Source of the DNA: Chloroflexota bacterium
GTDB lineage: Bacteria; Chloroflexota; Anaerolineae; UBA2200
Assembly (NCBI GenBank): GCA_014360755.1
Contig: JACIWX010000009.1
Span: 1-64,000 of the forward strand
Length of the DNA: 64,000 nucleotides
Direction: 5' to 3'
The position numbers and the translations under genes are program-made. Positions 16,968 through 24,943 of the stretch are shown one piece after another. Each line of letters begins with the position of its first letter. The stretch's first letter is position 1. The notes beneath the pieces are model-generated. The model ran no database searches. It saw only the letters and a program-made list of their open reading frames with translations, and was not told the origin of the DNA.

Positions 16968-19463
16968 ATGAACAATAAAACGCCAACTTGTTCTCCGGTA
17001 CGAACCGCAGTAGTGGTTGTCATACTCGCAATCGCTCTTATCGCCTTGTGGATGCTCCGAAGCTGGCTGCTGGCTGACCTACCTGCTCCGGGCAGCCTGC
17101 CCGCCGGCACCGTCGCCCCCAGCACCATCCTTTACGACCGTTATGGGCGTGTGCTGTACGAGATCATCGACCCGCATGTAGGGCGCCACCAGCCAGTGCC
17201 TCTGGAGGAGATCCCCCTCTACCTGCGCCAGGCTACCATCGCCACCGAGGACGCCACCTTCTATCAAAACCCCGGTGTAGACCTGCGCGCCATCATCCGC
17301 GCCCTGTGGATCAACCTGCGCGGCGGCGAAGTCCTTGCCGGTGGCAGCACCATCACTCAGCAATTGGCACGTAATCTCCTCCTTTCACCAGAAGAACGCG
17401 CCCAGCGCACCTTGACGCGCAAACTGCGCGAATCCATCCTGGCTTACCGCCTAGCGCGCACGCTGAGCAAAGATCAAATTTTGGAACTATACCTCAATCA
17501 AATTTATTATGGTAACTTATCCTATGGAGTAGAGGCAGCATCCAGGGGTTATTATGGCAAGTCAGTGCGTGACCTCGACCTGGCTGAATGCGCCCTTCTG
17601 GCTGGCTTGCCGCAAGCCCCTGCCACTTATGACCCGCTTACCAATCCCCAGGCAGCCAAGGACAGGCAGCACATTGTGCTCAACCTGATGGTGAAACACG
17701 GCTACATCACACCAGAACAAGCGGCTGCCGCTGCCGAAGAGGAACTCGCCTTCGCTGCCACTCCTTTCCCCATCCGTGCCCCCCATTTCGTGATGTACGT
17801 GTGGGAGATCCTGCGCCGCGAGTACGGCGAAGAAGCCTTGTACCGCCGCGGCCTCCGTGTCTACACCACCTTGGATATAGACCTGCAAGAGCGCGCCCAA
17901 GACATCGCCCGTTACCACCTGCAACAACTCGCCAAGCCCCGCGCTGGCGAACCAGCGCACAACGTCACCGATGCCGCCTTGGTAGCCCTTGACCCCCACA
18001 GTGGGGAAATCCTGGCTATGCTCGGCAGTCCGGATTACTTCGACCCCACCATTGATGGTGCGGTCAACGTCGCCCTCATGCCCCGCCAGCCCGGCTCCGC
18101 CATCAAACCGCTCACCTACGCTGCTGCCTTTGCCCGCGATTATACGCCAGCCACCATGCTTCTGGACGTGCGCACTACCTTTATCACCCGTGAAGGCGAC
18201 GCTTACGTGCCTGTGAACTATGACCGCCGCTACCACGGGCCGGTGCTCCTGCGCGAGGCGCTGGGCTCTTCGCTGAACGTCATCGCCGTCAAAGTACTGG
18301 ATCACATCGGCGTCCCCGAACTCGTTTCGCTGGCACAGAAACTGGGCATCACCACATTTCAGGATCCGCAGCGCTTTGGCTTGGCATTGACCTTGGGCGG
18401 AGGCGAAGTGCGCCTATTGGAACTCACCGCTGCCTACGCCGCCTTCGCCAATGGTGGCTTGCGGGTAACACCATGCCCCATTTTGCGTGTGGAGGATGCC
18501 CAGGGACAGGTGCTGTGGACACTGCAACCCTCTGTAGGCCCGCGCGTCCTCGATGAGCGCATCGCCTTCTGGATCACCGACGTCCTTTCCGACGACAGCG
18601 CCCGCATCCCTGCCTTTGGGGAAGGCAGCGCCCTGGCTCTCTCCCGACCCGCCGCTGCCAAAACCGGCACCACCACCGACTGGAGAGATAACTGGACCAT
18701 TGGCTACACCCCCGACCTGGTCGTGGGCGTGTGGGTGGGCAACGCGAACAACTCGCCGATGGTGAACGTGTCCGGCATCAGCGGGGCAGCCCCCATCTGG
18801 CACAATTTCATGGAAGAGGCGTTGAAGGGCAAACCGGTGCGCGATTTCCCCCGTCCACCGGGAATGGTGCGGGTAGAAATCTGCGCCGAATCAGGCATGC
18901 TGCCCAATTCCTATTGCCCCCATCGCCGCTTTGAATGGTTTATCGCGGGCAGGGAACCTCAAGAGACATGCACCATGCACCAACTGGTGAGAGTGGACCG
19001 CCGTACCGGGGAGCTCGCCACCGCTCTGACGCCCCCGGAATATGTCACCGAGACTGTGGGCATTTTCCTGCCGCCAGAAGCCGCGGAGTGGGCACATGAG
19101 CAGCAAAGCGCTGCCGGCGTCCGCTACTTCATCGCCCCTGCCTCATCTGCAACCGCTGCAGCGGCCACCGTCCAGCCTGGCATCATCCTCACCAGCCCGA
19201 ACCAGAACGCCACCTATCGCCTTGTGCCAAACGTGCCTGTTGCCAACCAGCGAATCGCAATCAGCGCACTGCCCTTAGGCTTGGCGGCTCTGACTGAAGT
19301 CAGGCTCTACGCCGACGATCACCTCATCGCCACCCTTGACAAGCCCCCTTACGCCGTACTGTGGCAACTGCTGCCAGGCCAGCACACCTTCCGCGCCGAG
19401 GCGCTAGACTCCACCGGCCATGCCTGGCACAGCCCGCCGGTACAAATTACCGTCCTACAATAA
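16968..19463 (+). CDS. Class A penicillin-binding protein (transglycosylase-transpeptidase)
   Basis: 831 residues with one N-terminal membrane anchor (about 12-30). The GT51 glycosyltransferase has catalytic Glu94 in TEDATFYQNPG and GGSTITQQLARNLLL. The transpeptidase has Ser377 in GSAIKP, an SSLN motif, and Lys565-Thr-Gly in AKTGTTTDW. The C-terminal about 95 residues form a beta domain resembling the BiPBP_C domain typical of PBP1C. It polymerises and cross-links peptidoglycan outside the membrane. In other bacteria PBP1C is paired with alpha-2-macroglobulin, and such a gene lies 5.5 kb downstream. Confidence 0.9.
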   Translation: MNNKTPTCSPVRTAVVVVILAIALIALWMLRSWLLADLPAPGSLPAGTVAPSTILYDRYGRVLYEIIDPHVGRHQPVPLEEIPLYLRQATIATEDATFYQNPGVDLRAIIRALWINLRGGEVLAGGSTITQQLARNLLLSPEERAQRTLTRKLRESILAYRLARTLSKDQILELYLNQIYYGNLSYGVEAASRGYYGKSVRDLDLAECALLAGLPQAPATYDPLTNPQAAKDRQHIVLNLMVKHGYITPEQAAAAAEEELAFAATPFPIRAPHFVMYVWEILRREYGEEALYRRGLRVYTTLDIDLQERAQDIARYHLQQLAKPRAGEPAHNVTDAALVALDPHSGEILAMLGSPDYFDPTIDGAVNVALMPRQPGSAIKPLTYAAAFARDYTPATMLLDVRTTFITREGDAYVPVNYDRRYHGPVLLREALGSSLNVIAVKVLDHIGVPELVSLAQKLGITTFQDPQRFGLALTLGGGEVRLLELTAAYAAFANGGLRVTPCPILRVEDAQGQVLWTLQPSVGPRVLDERIAFWITDVLSDDSARIPAFGEGSALALSRPAAAKTGTTTDWRDNWTIGYTPDLVVGVWVGNANNSPMVNVSGISGAAPIWHNFMEEALKGKPVRDFPRPPGMVRVEICAESGMLPNSYCPHRRFEWFIAGREPQETCTMHQLVRVDRRTGELATALTPPEYVTETVGIFLPPEAAEWAHEQQSAAGVRYFIAPASSATAAAATVQPGIILTSPNQNATYRLVPNVPVANQRIAISALPLGLAALTEVRLYADDHLIATLDKPPYAVLWQLLPGQHTFRAEALDSTGHAWHSPPVQITVLQ

Positions 19464-19586
19464 AGCCCACCCCTCCTTACAAGCCCTTCAATGAGAAGGA
19501 ATCCCACCACGAGCCAAGGGGAAAAGCCCTCCTTCTCCATTAGGACAAATAAAAACGACAATTACGAGATTCGCCCCCTACACTAT

Positions 19587-20429
19587 CTACGCATCGCCCC
19601 TTGGCCCTTGATCATTGTCCTTTTTCCCTTGCCTGTTGCCAGCCCTGCCTCGGTGCACATAAAACTCGCCAGGTGCCAAGACGATCGGTCGCGCCCGACT
19701 GCCCGCGCGGCCCAGAGCAGCCACAAAACGCGCTGGGTCAACCGTATTCTCCGCCACCAACCCCCAATGCATGGGGATAGCCACCACTGCTCCAACTTCA
19801 TCAGTTAGTTGCGCTGCCTCCTCCGCACTCATGTTCCCATATTGCCCGTTGATACAGGCTAGGATGATCTGCGGCTGCAACGCCTGCACATTCCGCAAAT
19901 CAGAGTGATAGAGCGTATCGCCAGTATGATAGACGGTTATCCCCTCCCAATCCAGGACATAGCCAACGGCATCCGGTGTCTCTCCACCAGCCGGAGAAAC
20001 GTGATGGGCAAAGGCTGCCGTGACTCGTACTCCATGGAGAACACGGCTCTCGCCCCGGTTGATTTCCACGATCCGTTCATTAGGTATCCCCCACTCCCGC
20101 ATCGCGGAAACGCAACGCGTCGGCCCTGCAAACACTGCATGGCTTGTTGCTGCCAAAGCGGGAATCGTCTCCGGATCCAAGTGGTCATCGTGAGCGTGGG
20201 TCACCAGCACCAAGTCCGGTTTCACCTCATCAGGAGCAAAAGGTATCGGAGAGAGGGGCAATCGTTTCCAAGAATAGAAGTGATCCAGGCAATCCGAGAG
20301 ATAAGGGTCAATAAAGATAATCTTGTCTGCTGCCGTTTTAAACGCAAACCCAGCTCCTCCTAACCAGAAAATCGCTACATCTCCAGGTCCAACACGGATC
20401 TCCTGAATATACATTGCCAGATTGTTCAT
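19587..20429 (-). CDS. MBL-fold metal-dependent hydrolase (UPF0173-like)
   Basis: 280 residues of the metallo-beta-lactamase fold. The metal site is THAHDDHLDPETI (the HxHxDH motif) near residue 80, with later His in VYHTGDTLYHSD and AIPMHWG. It is similar to small YtkL-type cytosolic hydrolases of unknown substrate. GGAGGG lies 8 bp before ATG 20429. The last 20-odd residues after GEFYVHRG are very basic/polar and are encoded by low-complexity DNA (cccttgcctgttgcc-like), so the natural end may be shorter. Confidence 0.75.
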   Translation of the reverse strand: MNNLAMYIQEIRVGPGDVAIFWLGGAGFAFKTAADKIIFIDPYLSDCLDHFYSWKRLPLSPIPFAPDEVKPDLVLVTHAHDDHLDPETIPALAATSHAVFAGPTRCVSAMREWGIPNERIVEINRGESRVLHGVRVTAAFAHHVSPAGGETPDAVGYVLDWEGITVYHTGDTLYHSDLRNVQALQPQIILACINGQYGNMSAEEAAQLTDEVGAVVAIPMHWGLVAENTVDPARFVAALGRAGSRARPIVLAPGEFYVHRGRAGNRQGKKDNDQGPRGDA

Positions 20430-20505
20430 CGCTTTCGCCCTCCAGGATGTCTTTATCCCACACTATTGCCTTGCAGTGCAACAACTACCTGCGATTCTCT
20501 CCCCA

Positions 20506-20533
20506 AGTATAGCATAAAATCCCTGTTTGTCTA
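20506..20533 (-). promoter_or_regulatory. Promoter of the MBL-fold gene
   Basis: On the minus strand TAGACA (20533-20528), 16-bp spacer, TATACT (20511-20506). It is divergent from and adjacent to the ECF operon promoter. Confidence 0.6.
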
Positions 20534-20547
20534 ACCGCTGCGCTCAT

Positions 20548-20576
20548 TTGTCAGATGCGGCGTTTTGTGTTATAAT
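20548..20576 (+). promoter_or_regulatory. Promoter of the ECF transporter-coaX operon
   Basis: TTGTCA (20548-20553), 17-bp spacer, TATAAT (20571-20576). Expected start near 20583, about 68 nt before the TTG start at 20651. The short leader could form a weak hairpin (ggatcgcttcgcgacc); no known riboswitch recognised. Confidence 0.75.
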
Positions 20577-20650
20577 ATCATTGCTTGGATCGCTTCGCGA
20601 CCGAGACAACCGGGATAGAACGTCGTCGTTCTTCCCATTTGGAGGCTAAA

Positions 20651-21544
20651 TTGATTCGGGCTGAAGAGCCCCTGATACGAGTTGAGGGCCTGCACTACAC
20701 TTATCAGGCTGGGACCCCGAAACCTATCCCTGCTCTGCGAGGTATTGACCTCACCGTTCAAGCCGGGGAGTATGTAGCAGTAATTGGCGCCAACGGCTCC
20801 GGCAAATCTACCCTGCTTCGTCATTTCAATGCCCTCCTTTTGCCTACCGCGGGCAATGTTTGGGTAACCAAGTGGAATACACGTGATACCGTTCATCTCC
20901 GCGACATCCGCAGTACTGTGACGATGGTTTTCCAAGTCCCCGATGATCAAATTGTCGCCAGCGTCGTGGAAGAGGATGTCGCTTTTGGCCCTGAAAACTT
21001 GGGCGTTCCCGAAGATGAGTTGCACCAGCGCGTAGACTGGGCTTTGGCAGCAGTTGGGTTAACCGAATTGCGCCATCGCGCTTCACGCCTTCTTTCAAGT
21101 GGACAGAAACAACGGTTAGCCATCGCTGCAGCTCTAGCCATGCAACCCCGCTGTCTCGTCCTCGACGAAGCCACTGCCATGCTTGACCCAGCGGGACAAA
21201 CCCAGGTTCGGAAAATCCTCCATCAACTGCATCAGGACGGCATGACCATCATTTCTGCCACTCACAACATGGCAGAAGCAGTTCAAGCTCAGCGTGTGGT
21301 CGTCCTCTCAGAGGGACGCATCGCGATACAGGGTGATCCCCGTTTCGTCTTCGCTCAGGAAGAGACGCTGCATGCCCTGCAACTGGATGTCCCTTACCCA
21401 ACCCGTATGGCACGTATGCTCGCGACTGTCATCAGGGATTTCCCCACCGACGTGTTAACGGTAACGGAATTAGCGGAGGCCATATCCATGCATCTCGGGC
21501 AGCCGCTTGAACTACGACCTAAGCCAACCACAGGAGTCAGATAA
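20651..21544 (+). CDS. ecfA1: ECF transporter ATP-binding subunit A1
   Basis: 297 residues from a TTG start at 20651, preceded by GGAGG with a 5-bp gap; the frame open further upstream crosses the promoter. ABC ATPase motifs: Walker A GANGSGKSTLL near residue 49, Q-loop FQVPDDQIVASVVEEDVAFG (the PDDQ form typical of ECF ATPases), signature LLSSGQKQRLAIA, Walker B CLVLDEATAMLD, and switch His in SATHNM. It drives vitamin uptake with EcfA2, EcfT and an S component. Stop TAA overlaps the next ATG (TAATG). Confidence 0.92.
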   Translation: MIRAEEPLIRVEGLHYTYQAGTPKPIPALRGIDLTVQAGEYVAVIGANGSGKSTLLRHFNALLLPTAGNVWVTKWNTRDTVHLRDIRSTVTMVFQVPDDQIVASVVEEDVAFGPENLGVPEDELHQRVDWALAAVGLTELRHRASRLLSSGQKQRLAIAAALAMQPRCLVLDEATAMLDPAGQTQVRKILHQLHQDGMTIISATHNMAEAVQAQRVVVLSEGRIAIQGDPRFVFAQEETLHALQLDVPYPTRMARMLATVIRDFPTDVLTVTELAEAISMHLGQPLELRPKPTTGVR

Positions 21545-22419
21545 TGAACTCGCCGGCAATCCCCCTCATTGACATACGTGGTTTGACTCACAGCTATTTG
21601 CCAGGCACGCCTCTGGAAACCAAATCGCTATGCGGCATTGACCTGCAAGTGCACGCAGGTGAAACAGTAGGCATCATAGGTCCCACGGGTTCGGGGAAAT
21701 CCACACTCCTGCAACATATGAACGGCTTGCTGCAGCCGCAACAAGGAGAAGTCCACGTTAACGGCTTATCCCTTGCCGATCCCAGTGTAGATATGCGCCT
21801 CATTCGGCAACGCGTTGGCCTGGTGTTTCAGAACCCCGAAGACCAACTGTTCGAGCGCTATGCAGGGGACGACGTTGCCTATGGACCCCGCAACTTGGGA
21901 CTACCCGCAGACCAGGTCCGCGAGCGGGTGCGCCTGGCAATGGAAATGGTCGGCTTGCCCTTTGCGTACAAAGATAGGTTGATCGCAGAACTCAGTCATG
22001 GACAAAAGAGACGATTGGCTTTGGCTGGCGTGCTAGCCCTTGAGCCTCAAGTACTGCTGTTGGACGAGCCGACAGCGGGGCTTGACCCACAAGGACGCCG
22101 TGAATTACTCCAAGTGCTGCGCCAATGGCGTGCAAAAGCGGGCAGAGCCATGGTTTTGGCTTCTCATAACATGGAAGACATTGCTGAACTGGCTACGCGT
22201 GTTTATGTGCTCGTAGCGGGCCGCATCGCGTTTCACGGCTCTCCAAGGGATCTGTTCGCGCACTACGAGATGCTTGTACAGCATAGCCTAGCCGTGCCTG
22301 CTGCTACAGAAGTCATGCACGCGCTGCGCCAATACGGTTACCCGGTCCCAACGGATGTGCTCAGCATGGAAGAAGCCGTAAATGAAATCAAAGGGTTGCT
22401 CCATGTCCAGACGAACTGA
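21544..22419 (+). CDS. ecfA2: ECF transporter ATP-binding subunit A2
   Basis: 291 residues. Walker A GPTGSGKSTLLQHM, Q-loop FQNPEDQLFERYAGDDVAYG, signature ELSHGQKRRLALAG, Walker B VLLLDEPTAGLDPQG, and switch His in ASHNMEDI. It pairs with A1 as a heterodimer beneath EcfT. The start overlaps the A1 stop by one base and the end overlaps ecfT, so the module is translationally coupled. Confidence 0.92.
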   Translation: MNSPAIPLIDIRGLTHSYLPGTPLETKSLCGIDLQVHAGETVGIIGPTGSGKSTLLQHMNGLLQPQQGEVHVNGLSLADPSVDMRLIRQRVGLVFQNPEDQLFERYAGDDVAYGPRNLGLPADQVRERVRLAMEMVGLPFAYKDRLIAELSHGQKRRLALAGVLALEPQVLLLDEPTAGLDPQGRRELLQVLRQWRAKAGRAMVLASHNMEDIAELATRVYVLVAGRIAFHGSPRDLFAHYEMLVQHSLAVPAATEVMHALRQYGYPVPTDVLSMEEAVNEIKGLLHVQTN

Positions 22420-23284
22420 GTTTGAATTCCTGGGACGCGTAACGATTGGGCAATACCTGCCTACCGGTTCGGCACTGCACCGGTTGGACCCGCGCACCAA
22501 ATTGCTCGTGTGTTTGCTACTGATTGCAGTAGTTGTTGCCAGCCAAAGTTTGCTAGGGATCATGCTGCTACTGGGGGCTGTGCTCATTGGCTTGGCGTTA
22601 GCGCGCATCCCGCTGTCCTTTGCTTTGTCTGGCTTGCGTGCCATGCTTCCCTATCTGTTGCTCTTGGCACTGCTGCAGACCTTCGCCATTCCACAGTATG
22701 CTGCCAATGCTACCGTGCTGTGGCGTTGGGCTATGCTTACTATCACTGATCGGAGCATTTTGGCTGGGATCCTGTTGATAGCTCGCTTCTCCGTCATGGT
22801 GTTAGGCTTGAGCCTGTTCTCATTTTCAACCACCACTACTGAGCTTACCCATGGCATTGAGCACCTCCTACGCCCCTGGCAAAAACTTGGCTTGCCAGCA
22901 CACGAACTCGCTCTCACAGTCAACATCGCCCTGCGCTTTGTGCCCATTATCGCGGAGGAAGCGGAGCGACTGATGAAAGCGCAAGCTTCGCGCGGCGCAG
23001 ATTTCGGCCAAGGACGAAATTTCATCCAGCGCACGCGCAAACTGCTCCCTCTGCTGGTGCCACTATTCTTGGTGAGTCTGCACCGAGCAGACAACCTTAT
23101 CGAAGCTATGGAAGCCCGCTGCTACCTCGGAGGCAAGGGCCGCACCCATTTGATCCATCTGCAAGCCCATGCGGCGGATTACCTCGCTCTAGCCGCTGCT
23201 TTCGCACTGATGGCACTTGTTATTGGGCTGAGTACAGCAAACGCTGACCAGTTGCTATGGCGTTTGCTTTCTACATATCTCTAA
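22403..23284 (+). CDS. ecfT: ECF transporter transmembrane subunit T
   Basis: 293 residues, about five to six membrane segments. The two cytoplasmic coupling helices carry the Ala-Arg-Gly type motifs that seat in the ATPases: AQASRGADFGQG near residue 197 and EAMEARCYLGG near 236 (the second as ARC). ATG 22403 has AAAGGG 7 bp upstream and overlaps the ecfA2 end by 17 bp. Confidence 0.9.
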   Translation: MSRRTEFEFLGRVTIGQYLPTGSALHRLDPRTKLLVCLLLIAVVVASQSLLGIMLLLGAVLIGLALARIPLSFALSGLRAMLPYLLLLALLQTFAIPQYAANATVLWRWAMLTITDRSILAGILLIARFSVMVLGLSLFSFSTTTTELTHGIEHLLRPWQKLGLPAHELALTVNIALRFVPIIAEEAERLMKAQASRGADFGQGRNFIQRTRKLLPLLVPLFLVSLHRADNLIEAMEARCYLGGKGRTHLIHLQAHAADYLALAAAFALMALVIGLSTANADQLLWRLLSTYL

Positions 23285-23316
23285 CCAAATTATGGAACAA
23301 AAGGAGGGAATCAAAC

Positions 23317-23871
23317 ATGAGTACCACCACTCGCAAAATCGTTATCGCTGGCGTAATGGGCGCCATCTCTATCTTTCTGGGTGCCTCGCACCTAGGGTTC
23401 ATCCCCTGGCTTGCCGGCGCTGCTCTGACTATCATGCACGTGCCGGTGATCATTGGCGCAGTGTTAGAGGGGCCAGTAGTCGGGCTAGCCATTGGACTGA
23501 TTTTTGGAGCATTTAGCCTCCTGCAAGCTGCCATTGCCCCCACTGGACCTGCGGACGTCTGGTTCACGAACCCCCTAGTGTCCATCGTCCCACGATTGTT
23601 CATCGGTCCCATGGCATGGTTGGCTTACAAGGCACTCAAAACCACCAATGAGGCGCTTTCTCTGGCCATTTCTGGGGTGGTCGGCAGCCTCACCAACACC
23701 ATTTTGGTGCTAGGTGTGCTTGGACTGTATCGCTTCCTGCCCTGGGCCCTCATTGGCACTATTGCGGTAACCAATGGCTTGCCTGAAGCCGTCGTCGCGG
23801 CGATCATCACCCTAGCAGTCGTTGCGGCTTGGAAACGCCTCGAGAGCGGACGCCGTAGTTCTACTATATAA
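23317..23871 (+). CDS. ECF transporter substrate-binding S component, probable pantothenate type
   Basis: 184 residues with about six membrane segments. It starts MSTTTRKIVIAGVMGAISIF, has GASHLGFIPW and TIMHVPVIIGAVLEGPVVG, and belongs to the ECF_trnsprt S-component family. GGAGGG lies 8 bp before the ATG. Immediately downstream is coaX, whose product phosphorylates pantothenate. This gene order, and the similarity to PanT-type components, suggests pantothenate as substrate; that is inference from context, not from binding residues. Confidence 0.8.
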   Translation: MSTTTRKIVIAGVMGAISIFLGASHLGFIPWLAGAALTIMHVPVIIGAVLEGPVVGLAIGLIFGAFSLLQAAIAPTGPADVWFTNPLVSIVPRLFIGPMAWLAYKALKTTNEALSLAISGVVGSLTNTILVLGVLGLYRFLPWALIGTIAVTNGLPEAVVAAIITLAVVAAWKRLESGRRSSTI

Positions 23872-23937
23872 AGGAAGCACTTGGTGGTATCGCACAACAC
23901 CAGTATAATGACGCCGAAGAAGAAAGGGAAAAGGCAC

Positions 23938-24705
23938 ATGCTGCTCTGTGTTGACATCGGCAACACCAATATAGTCCTGGGTTTGTGGGACAAAAACCAA
24001 TGGCTTGCCCAGTGGCGCATCCGCACCATCCGCGACCAAATGCCCGATGAGTACGCCGTCCTGCTCAAAGCCCTGCTGCGCGACAGGGGCTACGACTTCC
24101 CAGACATCACCCGCGTCGTGGTGGCGAGCGTCGTCCCCCCGCTCACCGTCGTCTTCAATGAACTATTCCGACGCTACCTAAGCACGGAACCGCTCGTCGT
24201 AGGGCCCGGTGTGCGCACCGGCTTGCGCATCCGCATTGACAACCCACCTGAACTCGGCGCTGACCTGGTAGCCGACGCCGTAGCCGCCTACCACCGCTTC
24301 CGCACCGCCTGCATTGTCGTGGACTTTGGCACTGCTACCACTTTCAGCGCTGTGTCCAAAGAGGGCGACTTCCTAGGCGTTGCCATTGCCCTGGGTTTGG
24401 GCGTTGCTGCAGAAGCGCTCGCCGCTCACACCGCCCAATTGCCGCGCGTCGCCCTCGTCCCACCCCCCGCAGCCATTGGCAAGAACACCGTCCATTCCAT
24501 GCAGTCAGGGCTGATCTTCGGATACGTGGGGCTGGTGAAAGAGTTATTGCACCGTATCCGCGCTGAACTGGGCGGACAGGCACAGGTGATCGCCACTGGC
24601 GGCTTGAGCAGCGTCCTGGCTCCGCTCATCCGTGAAATTGACGCCGTAGACCCTTGGCTCACCCTGGATGGCTTGCGCATCATCAGCGAACTCAACGAGC
24701 CCTGA
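23938..24705 (+). CDS. coaX: Type III pantothenate kinase
   Basis: 255 residues with the ASKHA-fold landmarks of CoaX: DIGNTNIVLGLWD (phosphate loop) at the start, PPELGADLVADAVAAYH near residue 102, VDFGTATTFSAVS near 124, and ATGGLSSVLAP near the C-terminus. It catalyses the first step of coenzyme A synthesis and, unlike CoaA, is not feedback-inhibited by CoA. ATG 23938 has AAAAGG 4 bp upstream. It follows the S component by 66 bp and is probably the last gene of the operon. Confidence 0.92.
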   Translation: MLLCVDIGNTNIVLGLWDKNQWLAQWRIRTIRDQMPDEYAVLLKALLRDRGYDFPDITRVVVASVVPPLTVVFNELFRRYLSTEPLVVGPGVRTGLRIRIDNPPELGADLVADAVAAYHRFRTACIVVDFGTATTFSAVSKEGDFLGVAIALGLGVAAEALAAHTAQLPRVALVPPPAAIGKNTVHSMQSGLIFGYVGLVKELLHRIRAELGGQAQVIATGGLSSVLAPLIREIDAVDPWLTLDGLRIISELNEP

Positions 24706-24943
24706 GCATAGCACAGCCACCTGCAGGATACCGGGGAACAAATTGCGGGAACTATCTGGCTGGCTCCTTCGTCTTTCGTTTTAGATGAGGGTGCCCAATA
24801 GCTTTGTAGTGAGCGCTAAAGTGCGCACAGGTTCGTAGTGAGCGCTTTGCGCTCATAGCGCACTAGAGTGTGCACTACAAACAGGTTCGTAGTGAGCGCT
24901 TCAGCGCTCATGGCTCGCTTACTTTCATTCGGGAGGAAAACGT
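24706..24943. repeat. Spacer with TTCGTAGTGAGCGCT palindromes
   Basis: Bases 24803-24913 hold three to four copies of the gttcgtagtgagcgctt family, with ends catagcgcactagagtgtgc. The remainder shows nothing recognisable. GGGAGGAAAACGT directly precedes the next gene. Confidence 0.7.

Noticed and set aside
20584-20650. Possible riboswitch in the ECF operon leader
   Set aside because: The leader is only about 68 nt with one weak hairpin and no match to the vitamin riboswitch cores I know.
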